Assembly (NCBI RefSeq): GCF_001707885.1
Contig: NZ_MASS01000018.1
Location: 16,911-80,910, forward strand
DNA length: 64,000 bases
Source of the DNA: Desulfosporosinus cupriresistens
GTDB taxonomy: Bacteria > Bacillota > Desulfitobacteriia > Desulfitobacteriales > Desulfitobacteriaceae
Direction of reading: 5' to 3'
Shown: piece after piece, positions 1-9,336 of the stretch
Numbering within the stretch: position 1 is the first letter of the stretch
Layout: the number at the start of each line of letters is the position of its first letter
Program-made: the position numbers and the translations under genes
Notes under the pieces: model-generated
The model's input: only the letters and a program-made list of their open reading frames with translations
Databases searched by the model: none
What the model was told of the DNA's origin: nothing

Positions 1-299
1 GATTGCGCGAATATCCTTGGCCGGGGAATGTCCGTGAACTTCAGAATGTTATTGAATATGCTATGAACTTAACGGAAAATTCAACGTTGACAGAGGAGCA
101 TCTCTCTCCCAGACTGAGACAGATCGAGTTATCGGATGAGCTGGAGGGATTTAATCTTGAAACCATTGAGCGAGAGACCATTCTTCGTTGTGTCCAGACG
201 GCCGAAGACAGTGTACGTGGGAAAGAAAAAGTGGCCAAGGCTTTAGGAATTGGAGTGGCAACTCTTTATCGAAAATTAGCGCGCTATAATATTCGGTAA
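1..299 (+). CDS. NtrC-family sigma-54 activator, C-terminal end (5' partial)
   Basis: This is the end of a sigma-54 enhancer-binding protein whose start lies outside the window. The first visible residues, LREYPWPGNVRELQNVIEYA, are the typical end of the AAA+ domain. The last ~45 residues form a Fis-type helix-turn-helix (KVAKALGIGVATLYRKLARY). It sits directly upstream of three TTATC-N5-GATAA dyads and a -24/-12 promoter, so it probably activates the xanthine dehydrogenase operon that follows (inference). The family is certain; the ligand cannot be read because the sensor domain is missing. Confidence 0.93.
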   Translation, partial: LREYPWPGNVRELQNVIEYAMNLTENSTLTEEHLSPRLRQIELSDELEGFNLETIERETILRCVQTAEDSVRGKEKVAKALGIGVATLYRKLARYNIR

Positions 300-363
300 T
301 TTTTGTAAAACGCTATTTTCTGGGCATACTGTGCTGAGGACGAGGCTTCAGGCTATAATAAGC

Positions 364-457
364 TTATCATATTGATAAGCTTATTATCTTTTTGATAATC
401 AGGTGTTTTTCTTTAAAAATGTCGATATAGTAAGGAGAAATCTTATCGGTTTGATAA
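364..457. promoter_or_regulatory. Three TTATC-N5-GATAA dyads, probable activator binding sites
   Basis: Identical half-sites TTATC and GATAA, each pair separated by 5 bp, occur at 364-378, 384-398 and 443-457. The first is part of a longer palindrome, AAGCTTATCA-N3-TGATAAGCTT. They lie 60-155 bp upstream of a sigma-54 promoter, the usual place for enhancer sites. The activator is most likely the one whose gene ends at 299. Confidence 0.75.
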
Positions 458-518
458 ACCTCGTTCCTTAACCCTAACAAAAGTCGGTAATTGAGTCTCC
501 TTGCGACATTGTATTTGC

Positions 519-534
519 TGGCATGAATTTTGCA
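519..534 (+). promoter_or_regulatory. sigma-54 (-24/-12) promoter of the xdh operon
   Basis: TGGCATGAATTTTGCA matches the TGGCAC-N5-TTGCA consensus with GG and GC exactly 10 bp apart. It lies about 115 bp before the xdhA start. The same pattern recurs before three other genes of this cluster. Confidence 0.85.
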
Positions 535-650
535 ATAGTTAATAAATAGTAGGTTTTGCACGTGTCGTGGAGAAGAAAATTTGCTTTGTCCAGTTTAGGT
601 GCTGCTCTGCAGTATTGATATTCGATAAATGTTGGGACGGAGGGAAATAA

Positions 651-3014
651 ATGGCTTATACAGTTGTAGGGAAAAGTGTCCGAAGAGTGGATGCTGTTGC
701 TAAGGTAACAGGTAAAGCTAAGTATACGGATGATTTTTATGAGCGTGACATGTTAGTCGGCAAGATTCTGCATAGCCCCTATGCTCATGCGATCATTAAA
801 ACGATTGATGTGAGTAAAGCTAAAGCCTTGCCCGGTGTGGAAGCTGTGTTAACTTATAAAGACCTACCGCGAATTAACTATGCTACTTCTTTGCCAGGAA
901 TGATCGGAGATGTTCAGGATGATGCAGAGGATGAAGAAGAGCGGATTAAATTCGGTACGGCAGGACATCCCTATTCGCTGGATCCTAGTCATAGGGATGT
1001 AGAAGATCGCCATATTTTAGCGAAGAAGGTTCGATTTGTAGGAGATGCTATTGCGGCGGTCGTGGCGACGGATGAGCTTATTGCCGCAAAGGCTTTAAAA
1101 TTAATTGAGGTTGAATATGAAGTATTGGAAGCACTAACGAGCACGGAGGCGGCACTTAAAGACGGTGCTCCGTTGATTCACGAAGGACGCGCAAGTAACA
1201 TTTTAGCTTCCGGTGGGTTTGCCATCGGAGATATAGAAGAAGCCTTTAAAGAATCGGATCATATCTTTGAAGGGGAGTACGAAACAAGCATCGTCCAGCA
1301 TTGTCATATGGAAAATCAAACTTCCTATGCTTATCAGGATATGGATGGGCGGATTGTGATCGTCACCTCGACCCAGATTCCCCAGATTGTGCGCCGAGTT
1401 GTTGCTCAAGCGCTGGGGATTCCCTGGGGTCGGGTGCGCGTGATCAAACCCTATGTTGGCGGTGGGTTTGGCAACAAGCAAGATGTTGCTATTGAACCAT
1501 TAAACGCGGCGATGACCTTAGCAGTGGGCGGGAGACCGGTAAAAATAGAACTCTCGCGGGAAGAGAGTATGACGGATACCCGTACTCGTCATGCTTTTAA
1601 ATTTAAAATTAAAACTGGCATCAATCAAGATGGTAAAATCATCGGAATTCATATTAGGGCGATTTCTAATACGGGGGCCTATGCCTCGCACGGTCACTCC
1701 ATAGCGGGCAGTGCTGGGGGGAAATTCCGCTATCTCTATCCGACTAAGGCCTTGAAATATGACCCCATGACGGTTTACACGAACTTACCAGTCGCTGGGG
1801 CGATGCGAGGGTACGGGTGTCCACAAATATTTTATGCGTTTGAATCCCATCTGGAGGATATTGCTAAACGGCTGAATATTGATCCCATCGAAATTCGCCG
1901 CAAGAACTTTGTGGAAGTCGGGTATGTTGATCCAGTGAGTAAAAACAAGGTCACGAGCTGTGGTATCCGTGAGTGTATTGATAAGGGCAAGGCCTTAATC
2001 AAGTGGGATGAGAAAAAGGCTTTATATAAAGAACAGAGCGGGCATAAGCTCAGGGGTTTGGGCATGGCTTGCTTTAGTTACGCCTCAGGAACTTACCCGG
2101 TTGCCTTAGAGCTGGCCGGTGCTCGGATTGTCTTAAACCAAGATGGTTCAGTCCAACTACAGATTGGGGCCACGGATACCGGGCAGGGCAGTGATACCGT
2201 CTTTGGCCAGATGGTAGCTGAAGTGTTGGGACTCCCGATGGAGATGGTTCATGTTCTCTCTACTCAAGATACAGACATTTCCCCGTTTGATACAGGGTGT
2301 TACGCTTCAAGACAAACCTATGTTTCCGGAATGGCGGTTGAAAAGGCTGCGCTCGAGGTTAAGGAAAAGATCCTCGGCTTTGCAGCGAGCATGACAGATA
2401 TTCCGGTGGATAGAATTGATCTCGTGGATCAAAAAATTGTCTATAAGCATTCCGGGGAAAGCGTCTTGACCTTAGAACAAGTCGCCATGCAGTCCTACTA
2501 TGATCTCCTGCGGGCCAAACCGATTACGAGCGATATTTCCAATAATGCTCGTATTAATGCTATCCCGTTTGGGGTAACCTTTGCTGAGGTCGAAGTCGAT
2601 ATTAAGACCGGCAAGATTGAGGTCTTAGAAATTTACAATGTTCATGATTCCGGGACGATTGTCAATCCAAAAATGGCTGAGGGGCAAGTCCAGGGTGGGG
2701 TGAGTATGGGCATTGGTTATGCGCTGTCTGAACAGTTGCTCTTTGATGAAGTGACGGGTAAAGCGCTGAATAATAACTTGCTGGATTATAAACTTCCCAC
2801 CATTATGGATACACCGGAGATTGGTGTGGCTTTCGTGGAAACTCACGAGCCTACCGGGCCCTTTGGCGTTAAATCTCTGGGAGAACCTCCAACTATTACC
2901 CCAGCTCCTGCGATTCGCAACGCTGTCTTGGATGCGACGGGTGTCTCGTTTAATCGGTTGCCGATGAATCCGCAGCGGGTATTTGAAGGTTTCAAAGAAG
3001 CTGGTTTAATCTAG
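651..3014 (+). CDS. xdhA: Xanthine dehydrogenase, molybdenum-binding subunit
   Basis: This is the large molybdopterin subunit of a xanthine dehydrogenase-type hydroxylase. At 787 residues it has the usual length for a separate Mo subunit. The N-terminal ferredoxin-like domain (VDAVAKVTGKAKYTDDF) precedes the Mo-binding part. VGGGFGNKQD near residue 275, GAMRGYGCPQ near 385 and the C-terminal GVKSLGEPP, which carries the catalytic glutamate, are all present. A GGAGGG ribosome site precedes ATG 651. It starts an operon with the FAD (3030) and 2Fe-2S (3904) subunits. Purine context favours xanthine or hypoxanthine as substrate, but that is inferred from the neighbours. Confidence 0.93.
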   Translation: MAYTVVGKSVRRVDAVAKVTGKAKYTDDFYERDMLVGKILHSPYAHAIIKTIDVSKAKALPGVEAVLTYKDLPRINYATSLPGMIGDVQDDAEDEEERIKFGTAGHPYSLDPSHRDVEDRHILAKKVRFVGDAIAAVVATDELIAAKALKLIEVEYEVLEALTSTEAALKDGAPLIHEGRASNILASGGFAIGDIEEAFKESDHIFEGEYETSIVQHCHMENQTSYAYQDMDGRIVIVTSTQIPQIVRRVVAQALGIPWGRVRVIKPYVGGGFGNKQDVAIEPLNAAMTLAVGGRPVKIELSREESMTDTRTRHAFKFKIKTGINQDGKIIGIHIRAISNTGAYASHGHSIAGSAGGKFRYLYPTKALKYDPMTVYTNLPVAGAMRGYGCPQIFYAFESHLEDIAKRLNIDPIEIRRKNFVEVGYVDPVSKNKVTSCGIRECIDKGKALIKWDEKKALYKEQSGHKLRGLGMACFSYASGTYPVALELAGARIVLNQDGSVQLQIGATDTGQGSDTVFGQMVAEVLGLPMEMVHVLSTQDTDISPFDTGCYASRQTYVSGMAVEKAALEVKEKILGFAASMTDIPVDRIDLVDQKIVYKHSGESVLTLEQVAMQSYYDLLRAKPITSDISNNARINAIPFGVTFAEVEVDIKTGKIEVLEIYNVHDSGTIVNPKMAEGQVQGGVSMGIGYALSEQLLFDEVTGKALNNNLLDYKLPTIMDTPEIGVAFVETHEPTGPFGVKSLGEPPTITPAPAIRNAVLDATGVSFNRLPMNPQRVFEGFKEAGLI

Positions 3015-3029
3015 GAAGGCGGTGATCAG

Positions 3030-3911
3030 ATGTACGATATTATTGGTTATTGTGAAGCGGAGACCGTTAGTGAAGCAACGGCGCTCCTTGCCCAAAACCC
3101 CAATCTAAGACTCATTGCAGGTGGGACAGATGTACTCATCAAAATGCATGGTGGCCAGATTGAAGCTGCGGAGCTGCTTAGTTTGCGCAAGATAAAATCC
3201 CTCGCCGAGATTCGGAAGGCTGAGGATGGAACCGTTGTCATTGGCGCGATGGCTACCTTTACGAAGGTTTTTAACGATCCAATCCTGCGGGAAGTAATCC
3301 CTATCTTGACGGAGGCGGCAATCTCCATGGGAGGGCCGCAAATTAGAAATATTGCCACAATCGGTGGAAATGTCTGTAATGGGGCAACCTCTGCAGACAG
3401 TGCCTCCTCGTTGTTTGCACTCAATGCCCAATTGAAATTAGTGAGTCAGCAAGGTGAACGCCTCGTTCCAATTCGTGAATTTTACCTGGGGCCAGGCCAG
3501 GTGGCTCTGAAACCCGGCGAAATTCTTACGGAAATTCACATTTCCTCGGACGATTACCAAGGGTTTGGCGGTCAGTACATTAAATTTGCCATGCGTGAGG
3601 CGATGGATATTGCCACGCTGGCTGTCTCGGTCGTTTGCAAATTGCATGGAAAAACCTTCGAAGAGGTTAGAATTGGACTCGGGGTAGCAGGTCCAACGCC
3701 TCTGAGGTGTCTGGAAGCGGAAGTATATGCCTCAGGAAAAGACGTTTCAGAGGAAACTGTGGCGGAGATTGGAAAGTTGGCGGTTAACTCGGCTAAAGCC
3801 CGAACCTCTTGGCGAGCGTCGAAAGACTATCGGGAGCATCTTGTGGAAGAACTTGTGCAAAGAGCTTTGAAAACAGCCATTGTTAACGCAGGAGGTGAGC
3901 AACTTGTTTAA
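3030..3911 (+). CDS. xdhB: Xanthine dehydrogenase, FAD-binding subunit
   Basis: A 293-residue FAD subunit of the CoxM/XdhB family. Residues ~28-40 carry LIAGGTDVLIKM and residues ~100-120 carry GPQIRNIATIGGNVCNG, the two flavin-binding loops typical of this family. It passes electrons from the 2Fe-2S subunit to the final acceptor. It begins 15 bp after xdhA behind AAGGCGGTGA and overlaps the next gene by a few bases, so the three subunits are probably translated as a coupled set. Confidence 0.93.
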   Translation: MYDIIGYCEAETVSEATALLAQNPNLRLIAGGTDVLIKMHGGQIEAAELLSLRKIKSLAEIRKAEDGTVVIGAMATFTKVFNDPILREVIPILTEAAISMGGPQIRNIATIGGNVCNGATSADSASSLFALNAQLKLVSQQGERLVPIREFYLGPGQVALKPGEILTEIHISSDDYQGFGGQYIKFAMREAMDIATLAVSVVCKLHGKTFEEVRIGLGVAGPTPLRCLEAEVYASGKDVSEETVAEIGKLAVNSAKARTSWRASKDYREHLVEELVQRALKTAIVNAGGEQLV

Positions 3912-4428
3912 AAGAATTGCGTTTTCTGTCAATGGTAAAGCCTTTAATTTTGAAGTCGATATCCGTGAATCGTTGCTGGAGATGTTGAGAAGTCGGTTAG
4001 GGTACACTGGAACTAAAAAGGGCTGTGGGGTTGGAGAATGTGGAGCATGTAGTGTGCTCATTGACGGTGTTCCTTTTGATTCCTGCATTTATCTAGCGGT
4101 CTGGGCCGACGGTAAGGAGATTACGACGATTGAAGGTGTGGCCTCAAAAAGTGGGGAGCTCTCTGAGGTCCAAAAGGCCTTTGTTGATGAAGGTGCTGTA
4201 CAGTGCGGTTTTTGTACTCCTGGCCTTGTCTTAACAACTACGGCCCTGGCGGAGAGCGGCAAAGAGTATACTCGGGATGAGCTTAAACGAGAACTTTCGG
4301 GGCATCTCTGTCGCTGTACAGGGTATCAGAGCATCTTAAAGGCAGCTGAAAAATCGTTAGAAGGGCATATTTGCACTAGTGTGGATAGCCCTCATTATAA
4401 ACAACAACATGAAAGAAATGAGGGATAA
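3904..4428 (+). CDS. xdhC: Xanthine dehydrogenase, 2Fe-2S subunit
   Basis: This small subunit of about 174 residues carries two [2Fe-2S] clusters. The plant-type cluster is seen in GCGVGECGACSVLIDG, and the second in CGFCTPGLVL plus CRCTGYQSI. The start is placed at TTG 3904 because AGGAGGTG lies 6-7 bp upstream; an in-frame TTG at 3880 has no such site. It overlaps the end of xdhB by 8 bp. Length and motif order fit the CoxS/XdhC family fully. Confidence 0.92.
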   Translation: MFKRIAFSVNGKAFNFEVDIRESLLEMLRSRLGYTGTKKGCGVGECGACSVLIDGVPFDSCIYLAVWADGKEITTIEGVASKSGELSEVQKAFVDEGAVQCGFCTPGLVLTTTALAESGKEYTRDELKRELSGHLCRCTGYQSILKAAEKSLEGHICTSVDSPHYKQQHERNEG

Positions 4429-4432
4429 TAAT

Positions 4433-7400
4433 ATGATGAGTGACAAGATGATCCCAATCCCCTTTAAGAAATTAGTTAATTGGATGTTCGAGGAATATAA
4501 ACGAACTCGAACTATTTTCGGGATATCTGAAGGGAAGTTTTTCCATAAAACGAACGACCAGGCCATTCAGCTCTTTGGAGAAACTATGGAGACGCCAGTC
4601 GGTCCCGCAGCAGGTCCCCATACTCAGCTGGCCCAAAATATTATCGCGTCTTATCTAAGCGGCAGCCGTTTCTTCGAACTGAAATCGGTCCAAATTATGG
4701 ATGAGCTAGAAATTCCGAAGCCCTGTATTCTGGCAGAGGATGAATGTTATAACACGGAGTGGTCTACGGAGCTTCCAATTATGGGTGCTTTTAATGAGTA
4801 TGTGAAAGCATGGTTTGCTCTGCACGTTCTCCAGAAAGAGCTATTTAACCAAAGTGATCGACGTTTTATGTTTAACATGAGTGTGGGGTATGACCTGAAG
4901 GGGATTCAGTCTTCTAAAGTTGATCAATTCATTGAAGGGCTTAAAGATGCCTCGGGGACAGCAGTTTTTCAGGAGTGTCTTACCTCTTTGCTTGAAAATG
5001 TCAACCAATTCGAGAAAATCGACCGAGCTTATGTCGAGCAGATTTCACCAAATATCTGTTCGTCGATCACCCTATCGACCATGCATGGTTGTCCGCCGGC
5101 GGAAATCGAAGCGATTATCAAATACTTAATCAGCGAAAAGAAACTGCATACGTTTGTGAAGATGAATCCAACGCTTTTGGGTTATGAGTATGTCAGGAAC
5201 ACTTTCGATAAAATGGGTTACCGTTATATTCAACTTAAAGAAGAATCCTTTACGCATGACCTCCAGTTTAATGATGGCATTGAGATGTTAAAACGTCTCA
5301 AAGTTTTCGCTGCGGAGAAGCAAAAAGACTTTGGGGTCAAGATGTCTAACACCTTGCCCGTCAAGATTGGACGATCAGAGTTGCCGGGCGAGGAGATGTA
5401 TATGTCCGGTCGGTCGCTTTATCCCTTGACGATTAATCTAGCCTATAAGCTGGCTGCTCAGTTCAATGGGGATCTCAAAATTTCCTATTCGGGTGGAGCG
5501 GATGCTTTCAATATTGGAAGAATCTTTGAGACGGGAATCCAGCCGATTACTGTGGCTACAACGTTGCTTAAGCCTGGTGCCTATATGCGCTTTAAACAAC
5601 TGGCCGATCTTTTAAGTCCTTTAATGGCTAATCAGCAGTCTAGCAAACTTGATATGGAAAAATTAAAAGCTCTGGCCGAGAGTGCGTTTGACGATGCCAA
5701 TCATCTCAAAGAAAAGAGAGATGTCGTCAATCGCAAAACAGAACTTAAACTGCCTTTGCTCGATTGTTTCCTTGCGCCTTGTACCGTCGGGTGTCCCATT
5801 GAGCAGGATGTTCCAGAGTATCTTCGCTTAGTTGGCGAAGGGCGATATGAAGAAGCATACGAGGTCATTGTGTCTAAAAACCCATTCCCCTTCATTACAG
5901 GAACTATTTGTACTCATAACTGCATGACGAAGTGTACTCGTCTAGATTATGATGAGTCAGTGCATATCCGGGGGCAGAAATTGGTGGCTGCAGAAAAAGG
6001 TTATGAGGGATATATGCAGAAAATTTCTGCGCTCGAGCCTAAGTCGTCAGCTAAAGTAGCCGTAATTGGAGCTGGTCCGTCGGGACTTGCTGCTGCCTAC
6101 TTCCTGGCCAAAGGAGGTATGGAAGTCACTGTTTTTGATAAACGGGCGAAAGCTGGCGGTACGGTCGAATATGTGATTCCAGACTTTAGGATCTCGAAAG
6201 AAGCAATTAGTAAGGACAGTAAGCTTATCGAGAAAATGGGCGTCAAGTTTGAATTCGGGATTGATCCAAATGTATCCGTCGCGGCATACAAAGCGAAAGG
6301 ATTTCAGTATATTTATCTAGCGATTGGTGCGGGCAAGACGAATGTTCTGGAGTTAAAAGGGGAAACTAAGCGAGTTAGGGGAGCGATTCCCTTCTTAGAG
6401 GCCTTTAAGGCCAACCCGGATGCATTACAACTTGGGAAGAACGTGGCTGTGGTTGGAGGCGGCAATTCCGCTATGGATGCTGCTCGTGCTGCACTACGAG
6501 TCAAAGGTGTAGAGAACGTCTATATCGTCTATCGCCGGACGAAAGATTACATGCCGGCAGACCATGAAGAATTACTTTATGCCGTCAAAGATGGAGTTAT
6601 TTTCAAGGAACTGCTTGCCCCGATTTCGCTGACAGAGGGTGTCTTGAAATGCCAGGCCATGGAGCTGGGCCAACCGGATGCTTCCGGGCGCAGAAGCCCT
6701 GTGACCAAAGAGGGTGTGTTTGAAGAGTTACCGATCGATACCGTTTTGTCGGCGATTGGAGAGCTGATTGATTATGACCTCTTGAAGAACAATGGAATCG
6801 AAGTAAGCGATAAAGGAGTAATCCGCGTCAATGAAGAAACGCTGGAAACCAGTGTGGAAAATGTCTTTATCGGTGGAGATGCTCTCGTTGGACCCTGGAC
6901 AGTGGTCGGAGCTGCCAAACATGGCACGAAAGTAGCCAAAGCTATTTTGGAAAAAGAGCAGTTTGAGTTTAAACAAGAAGCTGCGTCACGGGTCACCTTT
7001 AATCAGGAAAATCAGTTATTAGAAATTGCTCAAAAGAAAGCAGTTCTGAAGCCAGTCAGCGATCAGGAACAGGAATCAAGCAGGTGCTTAGAGTGTAATA
7101 AAGTGTGTAATATCTGTACAGAGGTCTGCCCAAATCGGGCCAATGTGATGATTCCGGTTAATGGCCAAGGTTTAACTAATTTGAATCAGATCCTGCACGT
7201 CGATGGGATGTGTAATGTCTGTGGAAACTGTGCGACCTTCTGCCCGTATTCCAGTGAGCCGTACAAGGCTAAATTTACTCTTTTCTGGACTGAGAAAGAT
7301 TTCCAGGATAGTCCTAATAGTGGTTTTTATTTCTTAGGTGACGGCACGGAAGGAGAATTTATGCTTCGCCTAGATGAGCAGATCGTCAAAGTGAAATTTG

Positions 7401-7495
7401 ACGAATTCGGTAAAACAAATGTGCCGGTTGATGATAAGATTGCGGCCTTTATATGGACCGTCTATAAAGACTATGCTTATCTGTATAGAGTTTAA
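4433..7495 (+). CDS. ygfK: YgfK-like iron-sulfur flavoprotein (putative selenate reductase subunit)
   Basis: A protein of about 1,020 residues, close to E. coli YgfK in size. The first ~450 residues form a dihydroorotate/dihydropyrimidine dehydrogenase-like region. Next comes a cysteine-rich segment like the glutamate synthase small subunit (CFLAPCTVGCPIEQDVPEYL), then two dinucleotide-binding folds (VAVIGAGPSGLAAAYFLAKG and VAVVGGGNSAMDAARAALRV). The C-terminus has ferredoxin-type clusters (CNICTEVCPNRAN, CNVCGNCATFCPY). Start ATG 4433 follows GAGGG. YgfK belongs to the gene set linked to anaerobic purine breakdown; the exact reaction, probably a reduction of the purine ring or a ring-derived intermediate, is not settled here. 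Confidence 0.88.
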   Translation: MMSDKMIPIPFKKLVNWMFEEYKRTRTIFGISEGKFFHKTNDQAIQLFGETMETPVGPAAGPHTQLAQNIIASYLSGSRFFELKSVQIMDELEIPKPCILAEDECYNTEWSTELPIMGAFNEYVKAWFALHVLQKELFNQSDRRFMFNMSVGYDLKGIQSSKVDQFIEGLKDASGTAVFQECLTSLLENVNQFEKIDRAYVEQISPNICSSITLSTMHGCPPAEIEAIIKYLISEKKLHTFVKMNPTLLGYEYVRNTFDKMGYRYIQLKEESFTHDLQFNDGIEMLKRLKVFAAEKQKDFGVKMSNTLPVKIGRSELPGEEMYMSGRSLYPLTINLAYKLAAQFNGDLKISYSGGADAFNIGRIFETGIQPITVATTLLKPGAYMRFKQLADLLSPLMANQQSSKLDMEKLKALAESAFDDANHLKEKRDVVNRKTELKLPLLDCFLAPCTVGCPIEQDVPEYLRLVGEGRYEEAYEVIVSKNPFPFITGTICTHNCMTKCTRLDYDESVHIRGQKLVAAEKGYEGYMQKISALEPKSSAKVAVIGAGPSGLAAAYFLAKGGMEVTVFDKRAKAGGTVEYVIPDFRISKEAISKDSKLIEKMGVKFEFGIDPNVSVAAYKAKGFQYIYLAIGAGKTNVLELKGETKRVRGAIPFLEAFKANPDALQLGKNVAVVGGGNSAMDAARAALRVKGVENVYIVYRRTKDYMPADHEELLYAVKDGVIFKELLAPISLTEGVLKCQAMELGQPDASGRRSPVTKEGVFEELPIDTVLSAIGELIDYDLLKNNGIEVSDKGVIRVNEETLETSVENVFIGGDALVGPWTVVGAAKHGTKVAKAILEKEQFEFKQEAASRVTFNQENQLLEIAQKKAVLKPVSDQEQESSRCLECNKVCNICTEVCPNRANVMIPVNGQGLTNLNQILHVDGMCNVCGNCATFCPYSSEPYKAKFTLFWTEKDFQDSPNSGFYFLGDGTEGEFMLRLDEQIVKVKFDEFGKTNVPVDDKIAAFIWTVYKDYAYLYRV

Positions 7496-7610
7496 AATTA
7501 CATGATCGTTTAAGTGAGTGACGTTCTTTTAATCTCTCTAATCCCTCGTTATTGTTATCGGATCGTGTGAAGAGTCCTGCAATTCAGCATTCCTAGTCAT
7601 TTTGTCGATT

Positions 7611-7626
7611 TGGCACGAATATTGCT
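7611..7626 (+). promoter_or_regulatory. sigma-54 promoter of the purine permease
   Basis: TGGCACGAATATTGCT is a near-perfect -24/-12 element (GG-N10-GC), about 150 bp before the permease start. An upstream TTATCGGATC resembles half of the dyads found before xdhA, but a full dyad is not seen. Confidence 0.85.
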
Positions 7627-7778
7627 ATTGAAAGTGATAGAGAGGCAAGAGAAATTCCTCATGAAAGTTAAACGCCTTGAATTTGTTGCAGGACCTCTTT
7701 TGAGGACAATGATTAATAAGGGGGTGGTTCAGGCCTCAGTTTGATTTTACCGCAGTGATAATAAGGAGGAAAGTAATA

Positions 7779-9128
7779 ATGGCTAATACAAAAAACGCTG
7801 TTGCACCTGTTGATGAGATGCTGCCTGCCGGGAAACTTTTTCTTTACGGATTACAACACGTCTTGGCAATGTATGCTGGAGCAGTTGCTGTACCTTTAAT
7901 TATTGCAGGAGCTGCCGGTTTAACCCAAGCCCAGACCGCTTATTTAATTAATGCAGACTTGTTTACCTGTGGTATAGCTACCCTCCTTCAAACCTTAGGG
8001 ATCTGGAAGATTGGAATCAAAATTCCGGTCATCCAAGGGGTCACTTTTGCTGCTGTAACTCCTATGATTCTCATGGCCCAAAGTGGCGGCATGGATTTGA
8101 TCTTCGGGTCAGTCATTGTTGCGGGTTTATTTACGTTTCTTTTAGCACCGTTTTTTAGTAAGATGATTCGCTTTTTTCCGCCCATTGTTACGGGAAGTAT
8201 CATCACAATCATCGGGGTTTCTCTTCTGCCCGTTGGTGTGAACTGGGCGGCAGGCGGTGTGGGAAACAAACAATATGGGTCGTTAACATTTATAGCCGTT
8301 GCGGTTGTAGTGCTTATAACCATACTCATGGTTAATAAATTTTTCAAAGGTTTTATTGCTCACATCGGTGTCTTGATCGGTTTAATTGTCGGACTCATTA
8401 TTGCCATCCCCCTAGGCATTGTTAACTTTTCGGGCGTTGCCTCAGCACCTTGGTTAGGCATTGATATGCCTTTTCATTTCGGGTATCCTACGTTTGACCT
8501 CGGCGCCATTATCTCCATGATTCTAGTTATGTTGGTTGTTATGGTTGAGTCGACTGGAGACTTCCTGGCCATTGGTGAGATGGTCGATAAAAAGATCGGC
8601 GAAAAAGAACTTACGGCAGGTTTGAGAGCGGATGGCTTAGCAACCACGCTCGGTGGTATCTTTAATGCGTTCCCTTACACAGCGTTTGCTCAAAACGTTG
8701 GTTTGATAGGGTTAACGGGTGTGAAGAGTCGTTTCGTTGTCGCAGTTTCTGGCGCAATTTTGGTTGTCATGGGCTTGTTCCCTAAGCTAGCTACTATTAT
8801 TGCCTCCCTGCCTAATGCGGTACTCGGTGGTGCTGGAATTGCCATGTTCGGAATTGTGGCTGCCAGTGGGATTAAGACTCTCGCTAAAGTCGATTACGAG
8901 AAAAACGTTAACAACATTTTCATTGTGGCTATTAGTATCGGAATTGGCCTAATCCCCGTGGTAGCGCCTGATTTCTTTAAAATGTTTCCAAATTGGAGTC
9001 AGACCATCTTGCATAGTGGAATAACCTTGGGTTCAATTACCGCTATTCTGCTCAATGCTTTCTTTAATGGTGGTAAAGGTGCGGGAGACTTGGACGATCT
9101 CAAAGATAGTGCCGGTATACAAGGGTAA
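7779..9128 (+). CDS. NCS2-family xanthine/urate permease
   Basis: A 449-residue nucleobase:cation symporter with about 12-14 hydrophobic segments. The family signatures are GLQHVLAMYAGAVAVPLI near residue 20, with its QH pair, and VESTGDFLAIGEM near residue 260. The ES/TG form of the second motif is typical of xanthine and urate carriers rather than uracil carriers. Start ATG 7779 follows AAGGAGGAAAG; the in-frame ATG 24 bases earlier lacks a ribosome site. It has its own sigma-54 promoter and a terminator straight after it, so it is likely a single-gene unit of the purine regulon. Confidence 0.92.
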   Translation: MANTKNAVAPVDEMLPAGKLFLYGLQHVLAMYAGAVAVPLIIAGAAGLTQAQTAYLINADLFTCGIATLLQTLGIWKIGIKIPVIQGVTFAAVTPMILMAQSGGMDLIFGSVIVAGLFTFLLAPFFSKMIRFFPPIVTGSIITIIGVSLLPVGVNWAAGGVGNKQYGSLTFIAVAVVVLITILMVNKFFKGFIAHIGVLIGLIVGLIIAIPLGIVNFSGVASAPWLGIDMPFHFGYPTFDLGAIISMILVMLVVMVESTGDFLAIGEMVDKKIGEKELTAGLRADGLATTLGGIFNAFPYTAFAQNVGLIGLTGVKSRFVVAVSGAILVVMGLFPKLATIIASLPNAVLGGAGIAMFGIVAASGIKTLAKVDYEKNVNNIFIVAISIGIGLIPVVAPDFFKMFPNWSQTILHSGITLGSITAILLNAFFNGGKGAGDLDDLKDSAGIQG

Positions 9129-9135
9129 TTAGCTT

Positions 9136-9166
9136 GGGTGGGAAAGAGACTCCTTTTCCACCCTTT
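9136..9166 (+). terminator. Intrinsic terminator after the permease
   Basis: GGGTGG and CCACCC arms, extended by AAAG/CTTT pairing, are followed by TTTCTCCT. It begins 8 bp after the permease stop codon. Confidence 0.75.
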
Positions 9167-9204
9167 CTCCTAGTACTCATCAGAAAGAATAACTTCGTTA
9201 CATA

Positions 9205-9269
9205 CTGCAAGAAGCCTAATACGTGCGAAGACAGTGCTGCAAGAAGGTTTAACCCGTGCGAAGACAGTG
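9205..9269. repeat. Tandem repeat, two copies of ~32 bp
   Basis: Two adjacent copies (9205-9236 and 9237-9269) both begin CTGCAAGAAG and end CGTGCGAAGACAGTG, with a few differences in the middle. The second copy runs into CTTCGTCGTC, which can pair with its own end. The repeat lies in the short gap before the PreA-like gene. Confidence 0.6.
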
Positions 9270-9336
9270 TCTTCGTCGTCTGTAGCAGTGCAACTTTCTT
9301 TATTTTAAAATCCTGATGTCGAAGGGGTTTTGGGAG

